Shown piece after piece: positions 26,407 through 36,695 of a stretch of 64,000 bases of DNA. This DNA comes from Leucobacter sp. cx-42 (GTDB lineage Bacteria > Actinomycetota > Actinomycetes > Actinomycetales > Microbacteriaceae). The notes under the pieces are model-generated. The model was given only the letters and a program-made list of their open reading frames with translations, had not been told where the DNA came from and searched no databases. A program made the position numbers and the translations under genes. Numbering within the stretch: position 1 is the stretch's first letter; every line of letters starts with the position of its first letter. The DNA lies in assembly GCF_014529985.1 (NCBI RefSeq), contig NZ_JACVMU010000002.1, forward strand, positions 1-64,000, written 5' to 3'.

Positions 26407-27401
26407 TAGCCTGCGAACGCTGCCTTCAACTGGTTGAAGAGGTCGGTGTACGCCTGAATGTCTTCGGTGAGGTAGAAGTTCGAATCAAGCACAACAACGT
26501 TGCCCTCGGTCACAGCGGTGACATTCTTCAGTGCCTCAGAGTTGGTGATGAGCTCGGTTGCGGGCAGCGAGCCTTCCTCGCGCTCATCGGCAGCGAATGC
26601 TGCGTCACGATCGAGTGCAACGATCCAGTCAGGGTTTGAGGCAGCGATTGCCTCGACCGAGATGTCGTCGCCCTTGTGGTCGTCCGATGCGCCTTCGACC
26701 TCAAGTGCGGGCTTGAGATCAAGCGCACCGAAGATCGGGCCGAGCGAACGACCAACGCCGGGAGCGAGGTAGCCGATCTTGCCTGCCGAGGTGTTCACTG
26801 CCATGACGGTGCTCTTGCCGTCGTACGCTTCCTTCGCGCCAGCGATTGCTGCGTCGAGGTCGTCGTTGAGCGCAGTTGCCTCTGCTTCGTGATCGAAGAT
26901 CTGGCCGAGAATCGTGCTCTCACGCTTCAGCTCAGAGAAGACGTCTTCGCCGTCGCGGGGCGCGAGTTCGATGACCTTTGCGTCAGGGTTCTGCTTCACG
27001 AGGTCGTCGTAGTAATCGCCGAAGCGGTAGCCACCGATAATGAGATCGGGAGACGCAGCGATGATCGCTTCAAGGTCAGGCTCGCGGTGATTGCCGACGT
27101 TTGCAACCGACTCATCGTCGGTGTAGTTCGGCCAGACGGTACCCATGACGTCCTTCGGGGCTGCGACGAGGGGAACATCCCACTCAGTCAGCGTCTCGAA
27201 GGCGTGGTTGTCGAGCACAACAACGCGCTCGGGGTTGACGGGAACTTCGATCTCACCGTGGTTGTCGGTGATGGTGACGGTCGACGCCGCAGCGTCTTCG
27301 GTCTTCGAGTCGGTGTCAGCCGACGAGCAGCCTGCCATGGTCAGTGCGGCCGTAAGCGCAAGCGCTACAACAGACGCGGATCGGGTCATTCGGCGATTCA
27401 C
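26406..27401 (-). CDS. Siderophore-binding lipoprotein (YclQ/CeuE-like)
   Basis: 331 aa. Lipobox TMAGC with Cys 25, then an Asp/Glu/Ala-rich linker. The mature domain contains NPERVVVLDNHAFETLTEWDVPLVAAPKD, PDLEAIIAASPDLIIGGYRF and an ISVEAIAASNPDWIVALDRDAA segment, as in binding proteins for catecholate siderophores and hydrolysed enterobactin. GTG at 27401 has GAGGAG five bases upstream; ATG at 27389 is an alternative. First gene of the second iron operon. Confidence 0.9.
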   Translation of the reverse strand: MNRRMTRSASVVALALTAALTMAGCSSADTDSKTEDAAASTVTITDNHGEIEVPVNPERVVVLDNHAFETLTEWDVPLVAAPKDVMGTVWPNYTDDESVANVGNHREPDLEAIIAASPDLIIGGYRFGDYYDDLVKQNPDAKVIELAPRDGEDVFSELKRESTILGQIFDHEAEATALNDDLDAAIAGAKEAYDGKSTVMAVNTSAGKIGYLAPGVGRSLGPIFGALDLKPALEVEGASDDHKGDDISVEAIAASNPDWIVALDRDAAFAADEREEGSLPATELITNSEALKNVTAVTEGNVVVLDSNFYLTEDIQAYTDLFNQLKAAFAG

Positions 27402-27502
27402 GAACGCTCCTCAGTTTCAAATCTGGTGATGCCGGCGCGGGGGTCACACCGGTCCGTCGCGCGCTGGGGCCGATCCCAAACTCGGCCCCTGGCGACAACA
27501 AT

Positions 27503-27521
27503 TCACCATAGCCTTACATTC
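27503..27521. promoter_or_regulatory. Candidate iron box, second siderophore operon
   Basis: The 19 bases beginning TTCACC... at 27502-27503 match 13 of 19 positions of TWAGGTTAGSCTWACCTWA, best over its right half (AGCCTTAC). It lies about 100 bases before the binding-protein start. Weaker than the site of the first operon. Confidence 0.35.
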
Positions 27522-27562
27522 ATCTGATGTTCAAGTGCGAGACGCGTTCTGCCGTGTTTTCT

Positions 27563-28510
27563 TCAGCCAAACTGCCCCACTCCGCTCAGCAGAGAGACCA
27601 CTACCGGCGCCACCCCAAGCGCCACAAACGCGGGCAAAATACAGGCCGCGAGCGGGATGAGCACACGCACCCCGAGCTGCTCGGCATCTCGCTCAAGCTG
27701 CGTCGTCGCGTGTGCACGAGCAAGCGACGCAGCTTCCAGCAGCAGAGCACCAGCTGGCACGCCGGTCTGCCGCGCCATTGCGAGCACACGGCCAGCAGCT
27801 GACACGTCCATCAATTCAGCAAACGGCACCCACTCAGCACCCACCTCGTCGACCGCAGTCGCAACCCACCGCCGCGCACGGTCGGGCGGAGCGCCGCCGG
27901 CAAGCGCTATCCAGAGGAGTTCGCATTCGACCGCCACGATCCGATCCGCACGCGCCACGCTCGCCATCATGCGCTTTGCCCAGCGCACCCCGCACCATTC
28001 CAGGAGCGCCCCGATCACCACGAGCGTGACGCCGAACGGAGTGACAAACACCGGCAACGGGTTCAAGCCAAGCAACAGCCCCATCCCTATTGCGGCGGGC
28101 GGCAGCCAGGCCACGAGGCGCACGGTTGCCGAGGGGCCGGCAACCAGCACGGCACGCCTGTGCGCAACGTCAATCAAGGCCTGCGTTGCGACCGCCAAAC
28201 GATCGAGTACGGTTGCCATCGGCGCCCCGCTTTGCTCCCCGATATGCCAGGCTGCGGCAGCGATCCGCCAAGCTGGTGAACCTGCTGCGGCGAGCGCGCG
28301 GGGCACGTCTGGGGCCGTCGCGATCCGCGCGCCAATCGCTGTCAATCGCGGGCTTGCCGCCACGGCCTCCCGCTCACTGCTGAGCACGAGCCCAAGTACG
28401 CTGCCGACCGGAATCCCGCCGCGCAAGAGGGAGGCAGATCGGCGCAGCAGCCAGGTGAGTTCCTCATACTCCTCCGTGCTACTCGCAGCGGGCTGAGCTG
28501 TGCCTCTCAC
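27563..28510 (-). CDS. TadB/TadC-like type II secretion F-domain protein
   Basis: About 315 aa. An N-terminal cytoplasmic helical part (LTWLLRRSASLLRGGIPVGSVL) and a second repeat (VECELLWIALAGGAPPDRARRWV) show the two-fold T2SSF domain, with membrane pairs near residues 130-165 and a last helix pair at 275-315. F-domain proteins form the inner-membrane platform of Tad/Flp pili. GTG at 28510 overlaps the ATPase stop (GTGA); a GTG at 28531 is also open. No pilin or TadE/F gene follows; the next gene is a siderophore system. Confidence 0.75.
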   Translation of the reverse strand: MRGTAQPAASSTEEYEELTWLLRRSASLLRGGIPVGSVLGLVLSSEREAVAASPRLTAIGARIATAPDVPRALAAAGSPAWRIAAAAWHIGEQSGAPMATVLDRLAVATQALIDVAHRRAVLVAGPSATVRLVAWLPPAAIGMGLLLGLNPLPVFVTPFGVTLVVIGALLEWCGVRWAKRMMASVARADRIVAVECELLWIALAGGAPPDRARRWVATAVDEVGAEWVPFAELMDVSAAGRVLAMARQTGVPAGALLLEAASLARAHATTQLERDAEQLGVRVLIPLAACILPAFVALGVAPVVVSLLSGVGQFG

Positions 28511-29532
28511 CAGGGGATTTCGTCGACGCACAACCGCCCGCTCTCCCCGACGCGCGGCCGTCCGAGACCAGCGATGCGGTGCACCCCGTTTCGTCGTTCC
28601 ACGTGTATGACGCAGTGCACGGCCGACGCAACTTGACTGGCGAGGAGCTCTGCGCTGAGCCCCGCCATCAGGCCGAGCGATTCGAGGCGAGCTCCGACCT
28701 CTGCGATGCCGTTGGCGTGGAGGGTGCCTGCGCCGCCGTCATGGCCGGTATTCAGCGCGGTGAGCAGCGTTGCGAGTTCTGCGCCGCGGCATTCACCGAG
28801 CACGATGCGGTCTGGTCGCATGCGGAGCGCTTCTCGCAGGAGCCGGTCGAGTGCGACCTCGCCTGCACCTTCACTGTTGGCTTGGCGTGCTTCGAGCGCG
28901 ATGCGGTGCGGGTGGCGCGGGCGCAGCTCGGCGACGTCTTCGATGGTGAGGATCCGTTCGGTCCCGGGAACCAGTTCGAGTAGGGCTGTGAGCAACGTTG
29001 TTTTTCCGCTGCCGGTTCCACCCGTGACCAGGAAGTTCTTTCGGTCAATGATGAGCTGTCTGATCTGCGCCCCGTGTGTCGATGTACAGAGGCCCGCACG
29101 CAGCAGCTCCGCGAATGACAAGACTTGTGCGGCAGGGAGCCTGATCGAGACGGCAGCGCCTTCGACGGCGACGGGATCGAGCACGGCGTGCACGCGAATG
29201 CCGTCGCCGAGGCGGACGTCAGCGCAGGGGTGAAGTTCGTCGAGGTGGCGGCCGCCGGCTGCGATGAGCGTACATGCGAGCTGGCGCACCGCTTCGGGCG
29301 GGACGCGCCAGTGCGAGATGGGTGCAAGGGTGCCGGCGCGATCCGCCCACAGGCGCCCCTCCCCTGCGCTCACCTGCAACAAAATGTCACGCACGCCAGG
29401 CTCGTCGACAAGCTCGAGCACACCACCGAGCGCACGCCGCACATCGACCGTGAGCGAGGCAGACCGCCGAGGCGCTGCGGCCTGCACGATGCCAGGCGCT
29501 TCATCAGCCGCAGATCCAGATGAGAGAGTCAT
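28507..29532 (-). CDS. TadA/CpaF-family secretion ATPase
   Basis: About 341 aa. Walker A TGGTGSGKTT near residue 170, Asp box ILTIEDVAELRP, Walker B MRPDRIVLGECRG and His box GHDGGAGTLHANG identify a type II/IV secretion ATPase of the TadA group, which drives Flp pilus assembly. The ATG at 29532 was chosen because residues before it show no family resemblance; no clear ribosome site is seen and a frame from 29622 exists. The only partner gene here is the F-domain protein, so the apparatus is incomplete in this window. Confidence 0.82.
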   Translation of the reverse strand: MTLSSGSAADEAPGIVQAAAPRRSASLTVDVRRALGGVLELVDEPGVRDILLQVSAGEGRLWADRAGTLAPISHWRVPPEAVRQLACTLIAAGGRHLDELHPCADVRLGDGIRVHAVLDPVAVEGAAVSIRLPAAQVLSFAELLRAGLCTSTHGAQIRQLIIDRKNFLVTGGTGSGKTTLLTALLELVPGTERILTIEDVAELRPRHPHRIALEARQANSEGAGEVALDRLLREALRMRPDRIVLGECRGAELATLLTALNTGHDGGAGTLHANGIAEVGARLESLGLMAGLSAELLASQVASAVHCVIHVERRNGVHRIAGLGRPRVGESGRLCVDEIPW

Positions 29533-29670
29533 TTCGGCATTTAAACAGTAGGGCGCACACCGCGAAATCCGGTCGGTCGCAGCATGTGAATAAGTGTCTG
29601 GCACCCCGTATTGTGCGATCACTTGCGAACACTCCCGGGGATTTTGTCCCGTTTAAGAGTTCAGAACAGA

Positions 29671-29680
29671 TACATATAGT
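29671..29680 (+). promoter_or_regulatory. Possible acs -10 region
   Basis: The 276-bp divergent gap between tadA and acs contains TATAGT (29675-29680), a good -10, with only a poor -35 (TTTAAG at 29652). This would give a leader of about 120 bases before acs. Otherwise I see only short imperfect repeats in the gap. Confidence 0.3.
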
Positions 29681-29808
29681 CTCCACAGAACAACAACTTT
29701 CGGAGGTAGTCACTCTTCGTCATCGCGGTAGCCTGAGGTCAGCCTCAACGGGTAAGTCAACGCAACGACGCGATGTTCTACCTGAAATTCAACGACGAAG
29801 GGCGACTC

Positions 29809-31785
<1,977 letters not shown>

Positions 31786-31802
31786 CGCCTCGCATAATCG
31801 CT

Positions 31803-31850
31803 GAGATGCGGTGAGCTAGCGTGCACTTGCATGCTGGTTCACCGCATCTC
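31803..31850 (+). terminator. acs terminator
   Basis: A 12-bp perfect stem (31803-31814 with 31839-31850) encloses an inner TGCA/TGCA stem. It begins 18 bases after the acs stop and excludes a start for the next gene before 31851. Confidence 0.75.
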
Positions 31851-31878
31851 TCGTTCCTTGGCCGTCGCGACCCTCGCG

Positions 31879-31890
31879 TACTATCGAAAG
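31879..31890 (+). promoter_or_regulatory. -10 element giving a leaderless glycerophosphodiesterase mRNA
   Basis: TACTAT (31879-31884) is followed by six bases and then ATG at 31891, so transcription would start at or next to the start codon. No ribosome site is present, consistent with a leaderless mRNA as is common in actinobacteria. Confidence 0.5.
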
Positions 31891-33711
31891 ATGCAAAACA
31901 TCAACCCGCTTCCGACGCTTCGTGCCGGTCTGAAGACGGTGAGCACTCGTTGGAACTCACTTGCGTGGGCGCTGCTCGGAATTCACGTGGTGATGTTGTT
32001 GCTCGCCGCACCACTCATTGGCTGGTTGTTCCGTGAGGCGCTGCGTGCGAACGGCATGCTCGCGCTCGATATCGGCACCTTTGCGATCACCGACGGCATC
32101 GGCGTCACGATCGCCCTGCTCGTTGTGCTCATGGTCGTCGCGTTCTGGCTCATGTCGCTGCAGCTCATGCTGCTCATCATCATGGTCGCGCGGGTTCGGG
32201 CTGGAGAATCGCTGCGGGCAAAGCCCGTGCTCCGCCAGCTTGGGGCGGCGGCTCGCAAGTTGCTGCGCCCCTCATCGGCTGCGCTGTTCGGCTACGTGTT
32301 GCTCGTGGTGCCGCTCAGCGGCTTTGGGTTCATCTCGACGCTGTCGCAGGGCATCTCGATTCCTCACTTTGTCTCTGGTGAGCTCCTCAAGAGCCCCGTC
32401 GGCTCGATCATTTGGTACACGTTCGTCATTGTGCTGGCGTTCCTCAACCTGCGCTTCGCGCTCAGCATCCCCATCTTCGTGCTCACTGACGCGACGGGCG
32501 GCCGCGCGCTGCGTCAGAGCTGGCGACGCACCGCGGGGTGGGCGGGTGTTCGCCTCGTACTCGCGATCGCGCTCATCATGATCGGCGCCGTGGTCGTCAT
32601 GCTCGCAGCGATTGCCATCGTCATTTTGCCAACGCTCCTGAGCGATGCGTTGTGGCCCGCGGCCTCACCCGTTGTTGCTGCGTTCTGCCTTGGTATCGCT
32701 GAGGTGCTCGGCATGCTCGTCATCTTTGCGGTGACGGCGATGCTCGGTACGACGCTCGTGCAACTGAGCGGGGTCGAAGACGATGATGCGGGTGCGGGCC
32801 CCGCCGCGGGCCCCGCCGCAGACGAATTCACGGTCGAATCCACCCGTCGCTCGAAGCGCATCTTCCAGGCCGTCTGCGTCGTGATGGCGCTCGGCCTCGG
32901 CGCCGCGAGCATCACCACGATGCAGCAGCTCTCACAGGCACCCGAGACACTCATTCTCGGTCACCGCGGGTTCAGCGACAAGGCAGCCGAAAACACCATC
33001 GAGGGGTTGGAGGCCGCGCATGCCGCTGGCGTCGACCTGGTCGAAATCGATGTCATGCAGTCGAAGGACGGTGAGTTCATCGTCATGCACGACACCTCAC
33101 TTGCCCGTCTCACTGGCGAGAACGTATTGGTGAAAGACCTCACGTTTGACGAGCTCACAGCGATGACAGTGACCGATCAGTATGGCCATCAGGGCAAGAT
33201 TCCGTCGCTCGCCGGCTACGTCACGCGTGCGAACGAACTTGAACAGCCGCTACTTATTGAGATCAAGCTCAGCGGTGCAGAGACCGACGACCACGTCGAC
33301 CGCCTGGTGGCTGAGCTCGAAGATCTTGATGCGCTCGAGCGAAACCTCTTCCACACGCTCGACTACCCGAGCGCTGAGCGGCTGAAGCTCATTCGTCCCG
33401 ACCTCACTGTCGGCTACATTCTCGCGTTCGCAGGTGTGAGCTTGCCCGAGACGAGTGCCGACTTCGTTGTAGTTGAAGAGTTCACTGCGAGTGACAAAAT
33501 GCAGCGCGAAGCAGAAGCGAAGGGACTTGGCTTTTACAGTTGGACTGTGAACGATGAAGACGGTATTCGCGAGCTCCTTCGACGCGGGGCCGACGGCATC
33601 ATCACAGACCATCCCGATGTAGCAGTCGCAGCTCGAGCAGAAATGCAGGATGAAAAGGGACTAGCCGGCGTACTCCTCGACGCAATCACCCGCTTCGTCA
33701 TCGTCTGGTAA
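31891..33711 (+). CDS. Membrane glycerophosphodiester phosphodiesterase
   Basis: About 606 aa. The first 340 residues hold roughly seven to eight membrane helices of the type fused to GDPD domains (YhdW/GlpQ-like membrane proteins). After residue 350 comes a GDPD domain: ILGHRGFSDKAAENTIEGL, VEIDVMQSKDGEFIVMHD, LIEIKL and a late FYSWTVND. The HRG, ExD and H residues of the metal-dependent active site are all present. It would hydrolyse glycerophosphodiesters, or teichoic/lipid-derived glycerol phosphates, at the membrane. The start at 31891 rests on the leaderless promoter and the terminator that covers the earlier ATG at 31831. Confidence 0.87.
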   Translation: MQNINPLPTLRAGLKTVSTRWNSLAWALLGIHVVMLLLAAPLIGWLFREALRANGMLALDIGTFAITDGIGVTIALLVVLMVVAFWLMSLQLMLLIIMVARVRAGESLRAKPVLRQLGAAARKLLRPSSAALFGYVLLVVPLSGFGFISTLSQGISIPHFVSGELLKSPVGSIIWYTFVIVLAFLNLRFALSIPIFVLTDATGGRALRQSWRRTAGWAGVRLVLAIALIMIGAVVVMLAAIAIVILPTLLSDALWPAASPVVAAFCLGIAEVLGMLVIFAVTAMLGTTLVQLSGVEDDDAGAGPAAGPAADEFTVESTRRSKRIFQAVCVVMALGLGAASITTMQQLSQAPETLILGHRGFSDKAAENTIEGLEAAHAAGVDLVEIDVMQSKDGEFIVMHDTSLARLTGENVLVKDLTFDELTAMTVTDQYGHQGKIPSLAGYVTRANELEQPLLIEIKLSGAETDDHVDRLVAELEDLDALERNLFHTLDYPSAERLKLIRPDLTVGYILAFAGVSLPETSADFVVVEEFTASDKMQREAEAKGLGFYSWTVNDEDGIRELLRRGADGIITDHPDVAVAARAEMQDEKGLAGVLLDAITRFVIVW

Positions 33712-33772
33712 GCGCCAAGGTATCGACCCTAGAGTACGCCTCCAGTAAGGGTGTGGTTCCCTAGGCACACGC

Positions 33773-33825
33773 GTAAGCACGTTGGGCTGCTGATTCATGA
33801 GAAATCAGCAGCCCAACGTGCTTAC
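33773..33825. terminator. Bidirectional terminator, 23-bp stem
   Basis: Arms 33773-33795 and 33803-33825 are perfectly complementary with a 7-base loop. It serves the convergent glycerophosphodiesterase and surface protein genes. Confidence 0.92.
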
Positions 33826-33836
33826 TTGTTGTGTGG

Positions 33837-35774
33837 TTAGCCGTTTCGGGTCTTTCGGCGAGCCAACACCACAGCCCCGCCCATCAACACCAAACCAGCA
33901 CCCAACACCCACGGCAACACCAGAGCATCACTACCAGTGCGCGCAAGATTCTGACCCGTCGGCTTCACCGTCGGATCAACAATCGGACCAACCGGCTCCT
34001 CAGGATCAGGCACCGTCGGATCAACAATCGGACCAGTCGGCTCCTTAGACACCCGCAACAACGCAGTACCCGAATCAGCATCCAACTCCGCAGCACCCAA
34101 CACCACACGAGCACTCATACCAAACTCAGAACCATCAACCGCAGACGCCTGCAACGTCGGAACCGAGAAATCCTTCGAACCCGTCTCACCCGCCGCAAAC
34201 GACACCGTCTGCGTCGTCGACGTGAACCCCGCACCAGCAACAGCAGTGCCATCAACCGTGGTCAACTCAACATCAAACGACGTATCACCAGGCTCCACCA
34301 CCGTCACCGGGAACCGAGCATCAGACCCAGCCGCAACCTCACCAGCATCACCAACCGTGACCAACGCACGCTGTGCTTCAACCGAACCAGCATCAGACAG
34401 CCCGGCACGCGTGCCCAGCACACCACGCTGATCCTCAACCGAACGCGGAGCCGAACCAGCATCAAGCACCGGGGAACCAGCCAAAGGCACCCGAGCAAAA
34501 CTCTCGCCCAAACCGATATCAGCCAGGTCGCCTAGCAACAGGTCATCCACCGTCTTCGCGCCGGCAAGCGCAGACGAATCGCCTACCACCACGTTGCCCA
34601 CGCCAGTGATAGCAGCACCGCTATCCGCGTTCACTGCCGGTGAGCCATTCCCATCCATCGCCGAATTATTGATGGTCACGTCTCCGTCGTAGTACGTCTT
34701 AATCTGGCCGCCAACCGTCACATGATCAAACTCTGCGTAGTCATTGTTATTGGCTTTTCGGCCCGAAATAACTACTGCTGGAGCGCCGGGGTTTGCGTCA
34801 ATCGTGCTCGAAGACACCTTTACTGGACCATGCGTGCCGTACTTGGCGTAACCAACCTGAAGCAATGGAGTTGTACTGGTCGAGGACGCATCGCGTTCGA
34901 CGCTGTTGTTCTCAAACAGCAACTTCGGCACCGCATTCCCGGGGCTAGGAGCGTTACTTGCATCCAAGCGAACAAAAACTCCCCTATCTGTCCGGTCAAC
35001 AAACCGATTCCCAGAAATAACTGCAGGAACCTCTTCTTGTTCGGAGGAGGAAGCACCCGTCATGAAATCAACACCGGCAGCATCCTTATCAAACTCCACG
35101 ATGTTGTCGACAAACCTGAACTGCTGATTCGCGGGACCGCTTGCACCATATTCGAACAGCAGATAGCGGGGGTCGGTAATCGTGTTTTGAGCTACCTCGA
35201 TAGTTTCTGGATTGCCCAAAATAACAAAGGGTGTGCCAACACCTTCGAACGCACTCTCGACCACACGAATCGAACTCGTTTTGCTATCTGCATTTACCCC
35301 AGAAGCGTCAGCATCACCGATGAATCGGCAGTTACGAACCGAAATAGCTGGCACAGTAGACCCAAGCCAGCCATTGATTGCAGTTGCCTTCCCCGACTTC
35401 GGTGTGAGGTGCAATGTCAGGTTTTCGATCGAGAGTGACGCAGACGGGGAGAACATATTTATGTTTTCCATCCATGCCGAAGGCGGTTCTTGCCTTTCCA
35501 AAGAGATACTGGCTCCGCTCCCTTCACCAACGATTCGCACTGCGTCATTCACCTGAAACTCCGATTCCGGGTACAGCTCCAGACCTTCGGAAATCACGAT
35601 CGTGTCTTCACCCGGCGACGCATCTGCCTCACTCAGCGCTTCACGCAGCGTGCCAGGACCAGAATCATCTGCTGACGTCACCCGCAACTCAACAGCATGC
35701 GCAGGAGACACCCCCACTCCAAAAGCACTCAACAGAAGCGCAGCAGCAACCCCTGAAACAAAAACCTTCTTCAC
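33837..35774 (-). CDS. LARTG-anchored surface protein with right-handed beta-helix
   Basis: 645 aa. Signal peptide MKKVFVSGVAAALLLSAFGV with the cut after AHA (about residue 28). Residues 35-430 carry repeated short strands with N-rich turns (SIENLTLHL, ISVRNCRFIGDADASG, VAQNTI, FVDNIV), typical of a pectate-lyase-like beta-helix. Residues about 470-580 include a Calx-beta-like stretch (VDGTAVAGAGFTS, VSFAAGETG). A Pro-rich repeat stalk leads to LARTG, a membrane helix and RRKTRNG, the sorting signal used by sortase E type enzymes (LAxTG). Expected on the cell surface as adhesin or glycan-binding protein. Codon use differs between the two halves (see finding). Confidence 0.85.
   Translation of the reverse strand: MKKVFVSGVAAALLLSAFGVGVSPAHAVELRVTSADDSGPGTLREALSEADASPGEDTIVISEGLELYPESEFQVNDAVRIVGEGSGASISLERQEPPSAWMENINMFSPSASLSIENLTLHLTPKSGKATAINGWLGSTVPAISVRNCRFIGDADASGVNADSKTSSIRVVESAFEGVGTPFVILGNPETIEVAQNTITDPRYLLFEYGASGPANQQFRFVDNIVEFDKDAAGVDFMTGASSSEQEEVPAVISGNRFVDRTDRGVFVRLDASNAPSPGNAVPKLLFENNSVERDASSTSTTPLLQVGYAKYGTHGPVKVSSSTIDANPGAPAVVISGRKANNNDYAEFDHVTVGGQIKTYYDGDVTINNSAMDGNGSPAVNADSGAAITGVGNVVVGDSSALAGAKTVDDLLLGDLADIGLGESFARVPLAGSPVLDAGSAPRSVEDQRGVLGTRAGLSDAGSVEAQRALVTVGDAGEVAAGSDARFPVTVVEPGDTSFDVELTTVDGTAVAGAGFTSTTQTVSFAAGETGSKDFSVPTLQASAVDGSEFGMSARVVLGAAELDADSGTALLRVSKEPTGPIVDPTVPDPEEPVGPIVDPTVKPTGQNLARTGSDALVLPWVLGAGLVLMGGAVVLARRKTRNG
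33966..34035 (-). repeat. 45-base repeat encoding the Pro-rich cell-wall stalk
   Basis: The same 25-base string occurs at 33966-33990 and 34011-34035, 45 bases apart. It encodes two copies of GPIVDPTV separated by PDPEEPV, the spacer before LARTG. Confidence 0.8.
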
Positions 35775-35875
35775 ATCTTCTCCCTTGAAAACTCACAGTC
35801 TGGCATGAGAGTAACAAGATATGTCCCCTCTCCATAAGAGGGAAAAGAAGCCCAGCAGTTGCTGCCGCATAACGA

Positions 35876-35917
35876 CGATGGGGTGTGAACCGATCAGTTT
35901 CGGTTCACACCCCATCG
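35876..35917. terminator. Hairpin after RidA gene
   Basis: Eighteen perfect base pairs (35876-35893 with 35900-35917) and a 6-base loop, between the RidA stop and the surface protein promoter. It follows the RidA/DUF4177 unit on the minus strand; no T-tract. Confidence 0.65.
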
Positions 35918-35959
35918 AGTGTGGAGACGTTCGACTCAAGGCCGTTCGTCGGTAGCGTC

Positions 35960-36436
35960 TTAGTCTTCGACGCGGAAGATGAACTCAACCTCAACAGGAG
36001 CGTCGAGCGGCAGTACGGCAACGCCGACAGCCGAGCGAGCGTGGATGCCGCTGTCGCCGAAGACGCGGCCGAGGAAGACCGATGCGCCGTTTGCAACACC
36101 GGGCTGGCCGGTGAATTCGGGGTCCGAAGCCACGAACGCGGTGACCTTGACGACCTGGGTGACCTTGTCGAGCGAGCCGACAAGGCCGCGAACTGCTGCA
36201 AGCGCATTGAGCGCGCAGAGCTGTGCAAGCTCTTCAGCCTGCTCAGCCGAAACCTGGCCTTCGCCGGTGCCGACCTTGCCAGTCGCGGGCAGCTTGCCCT
36301 CGACGAAGGGGAGCTGACCCGAGGTGTACACGTAGTCGCCCTCGCGCAGTGCGGGAACGTACGCTGCGACAGCTGCAGCTACCTCGGGGACCTCGAAACC
36401 AAGTTCGCGGATGCGGTCTTCAATGACAGAGCTCAT
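35960..36436 (-). CDS. RidA/YjgF-family enamine/imine deaminase-like protein
   Basis: About 158 aa, in the longer YjgF/Rid subgroup. YVYTSGQLPFVEGKLP, FVASDPEFTGQPGVANGAS and the terminal PLDAPVEVEFIF match the family fold. RidA removes reactive enamines made by PLP enzymes; in longer members the role is unproved. A conserved Arg needed for deaminase activity is expected near HARSAVGVAVLPLD, and an Arg is present there. The ATG at 36436 overlaps the preceding small gene (ATGA). Confidence 0.85.
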   Translation of the reverse strand: MSSVIEDRIRELGFEVPEVAAAVAAYVPALREGDYVYTSGQLPFVEGKLPATGKVGTGEGQVSAEQAEELAQLCALNALAAVRGLVGSLDKVTQVVKVTAFVASDPEFTGQPGVANGASVFLGRVFGDSGIHARSAVGVAVLPLDAPVEVEFIFRVED

Positions 36437-36609
36437 GCGTTCTGTACCTTTCGCTTCATGTACGCGACGTTGCCGCCGGCGGGGCCATCGATGATCTGGA
36501 CGAGTTCCCAACCTTGGGCTCCCCAGTTATTGAGAATCTGGGCCTCATTGTGCAGCAGCAGTGGCGTTACAAAGTATTCCCATCGCACGGGCGTTGACGT
36601 CTCGGTCAC
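36433..36609 (-). CDS. DUF4177-like small protein
   Basis: 58 aa. The WEYFVTPLLLHNEAQILNNW-GAQGWELVQII pattern is that of the small DUF4177 family, which has no assigned function. GTG at 36609 has GAAGGAG four bases upstream. It is coupled to RidA by a four-base overlap. The pairing suggests shared expression; no mechanism is known. Confidence 0.75.
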   Translation of the reverse strand: MTETSTPVRWEYFVTPLLLHNEAQILNNWGAQGWELVQIIDGPAGGNVAYMKRKVQNA

Positions 36610-36657
36610 GGTGCTCCTTCTCATCATCATGCTGAGCGCGAGTGTACGCGCTCATGC

Positions 36658-36688
36658 TTCACTGGCGGTCAGTGAAGTCGCCTAGAGT
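36658..36688 (+). promoter_or_regulatory. Palindrome and -10 for a leaderless metallophosphoesterase gene
   Basis: TTCACTG-GCGGT-CAGTGAA (36658-36676) is a perfect 7-bp inverted repeat overlapping the -35 region. TAGAGT (36683-36688) is the -10, with ATG seven bases later at 36696, so the mRNA is probably leaderless. The palindrome has the form of a repressor site. Confidence 0.45.
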
Positions 36689-36695
36689 TGATTCT

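Noticed and set aside
29600-29630. CRP/GlxR site upstream of acs
   Set aside because: GTG-CGAT-CAC is present but the spacing does not fit TGTGA-N6-TCACA.
31831-31890. Longer start for the glycerophosphodiesterase
   Set aside because: The ATG at 31831 lies inside the acs terminator stem-loop and has no ribosome site.
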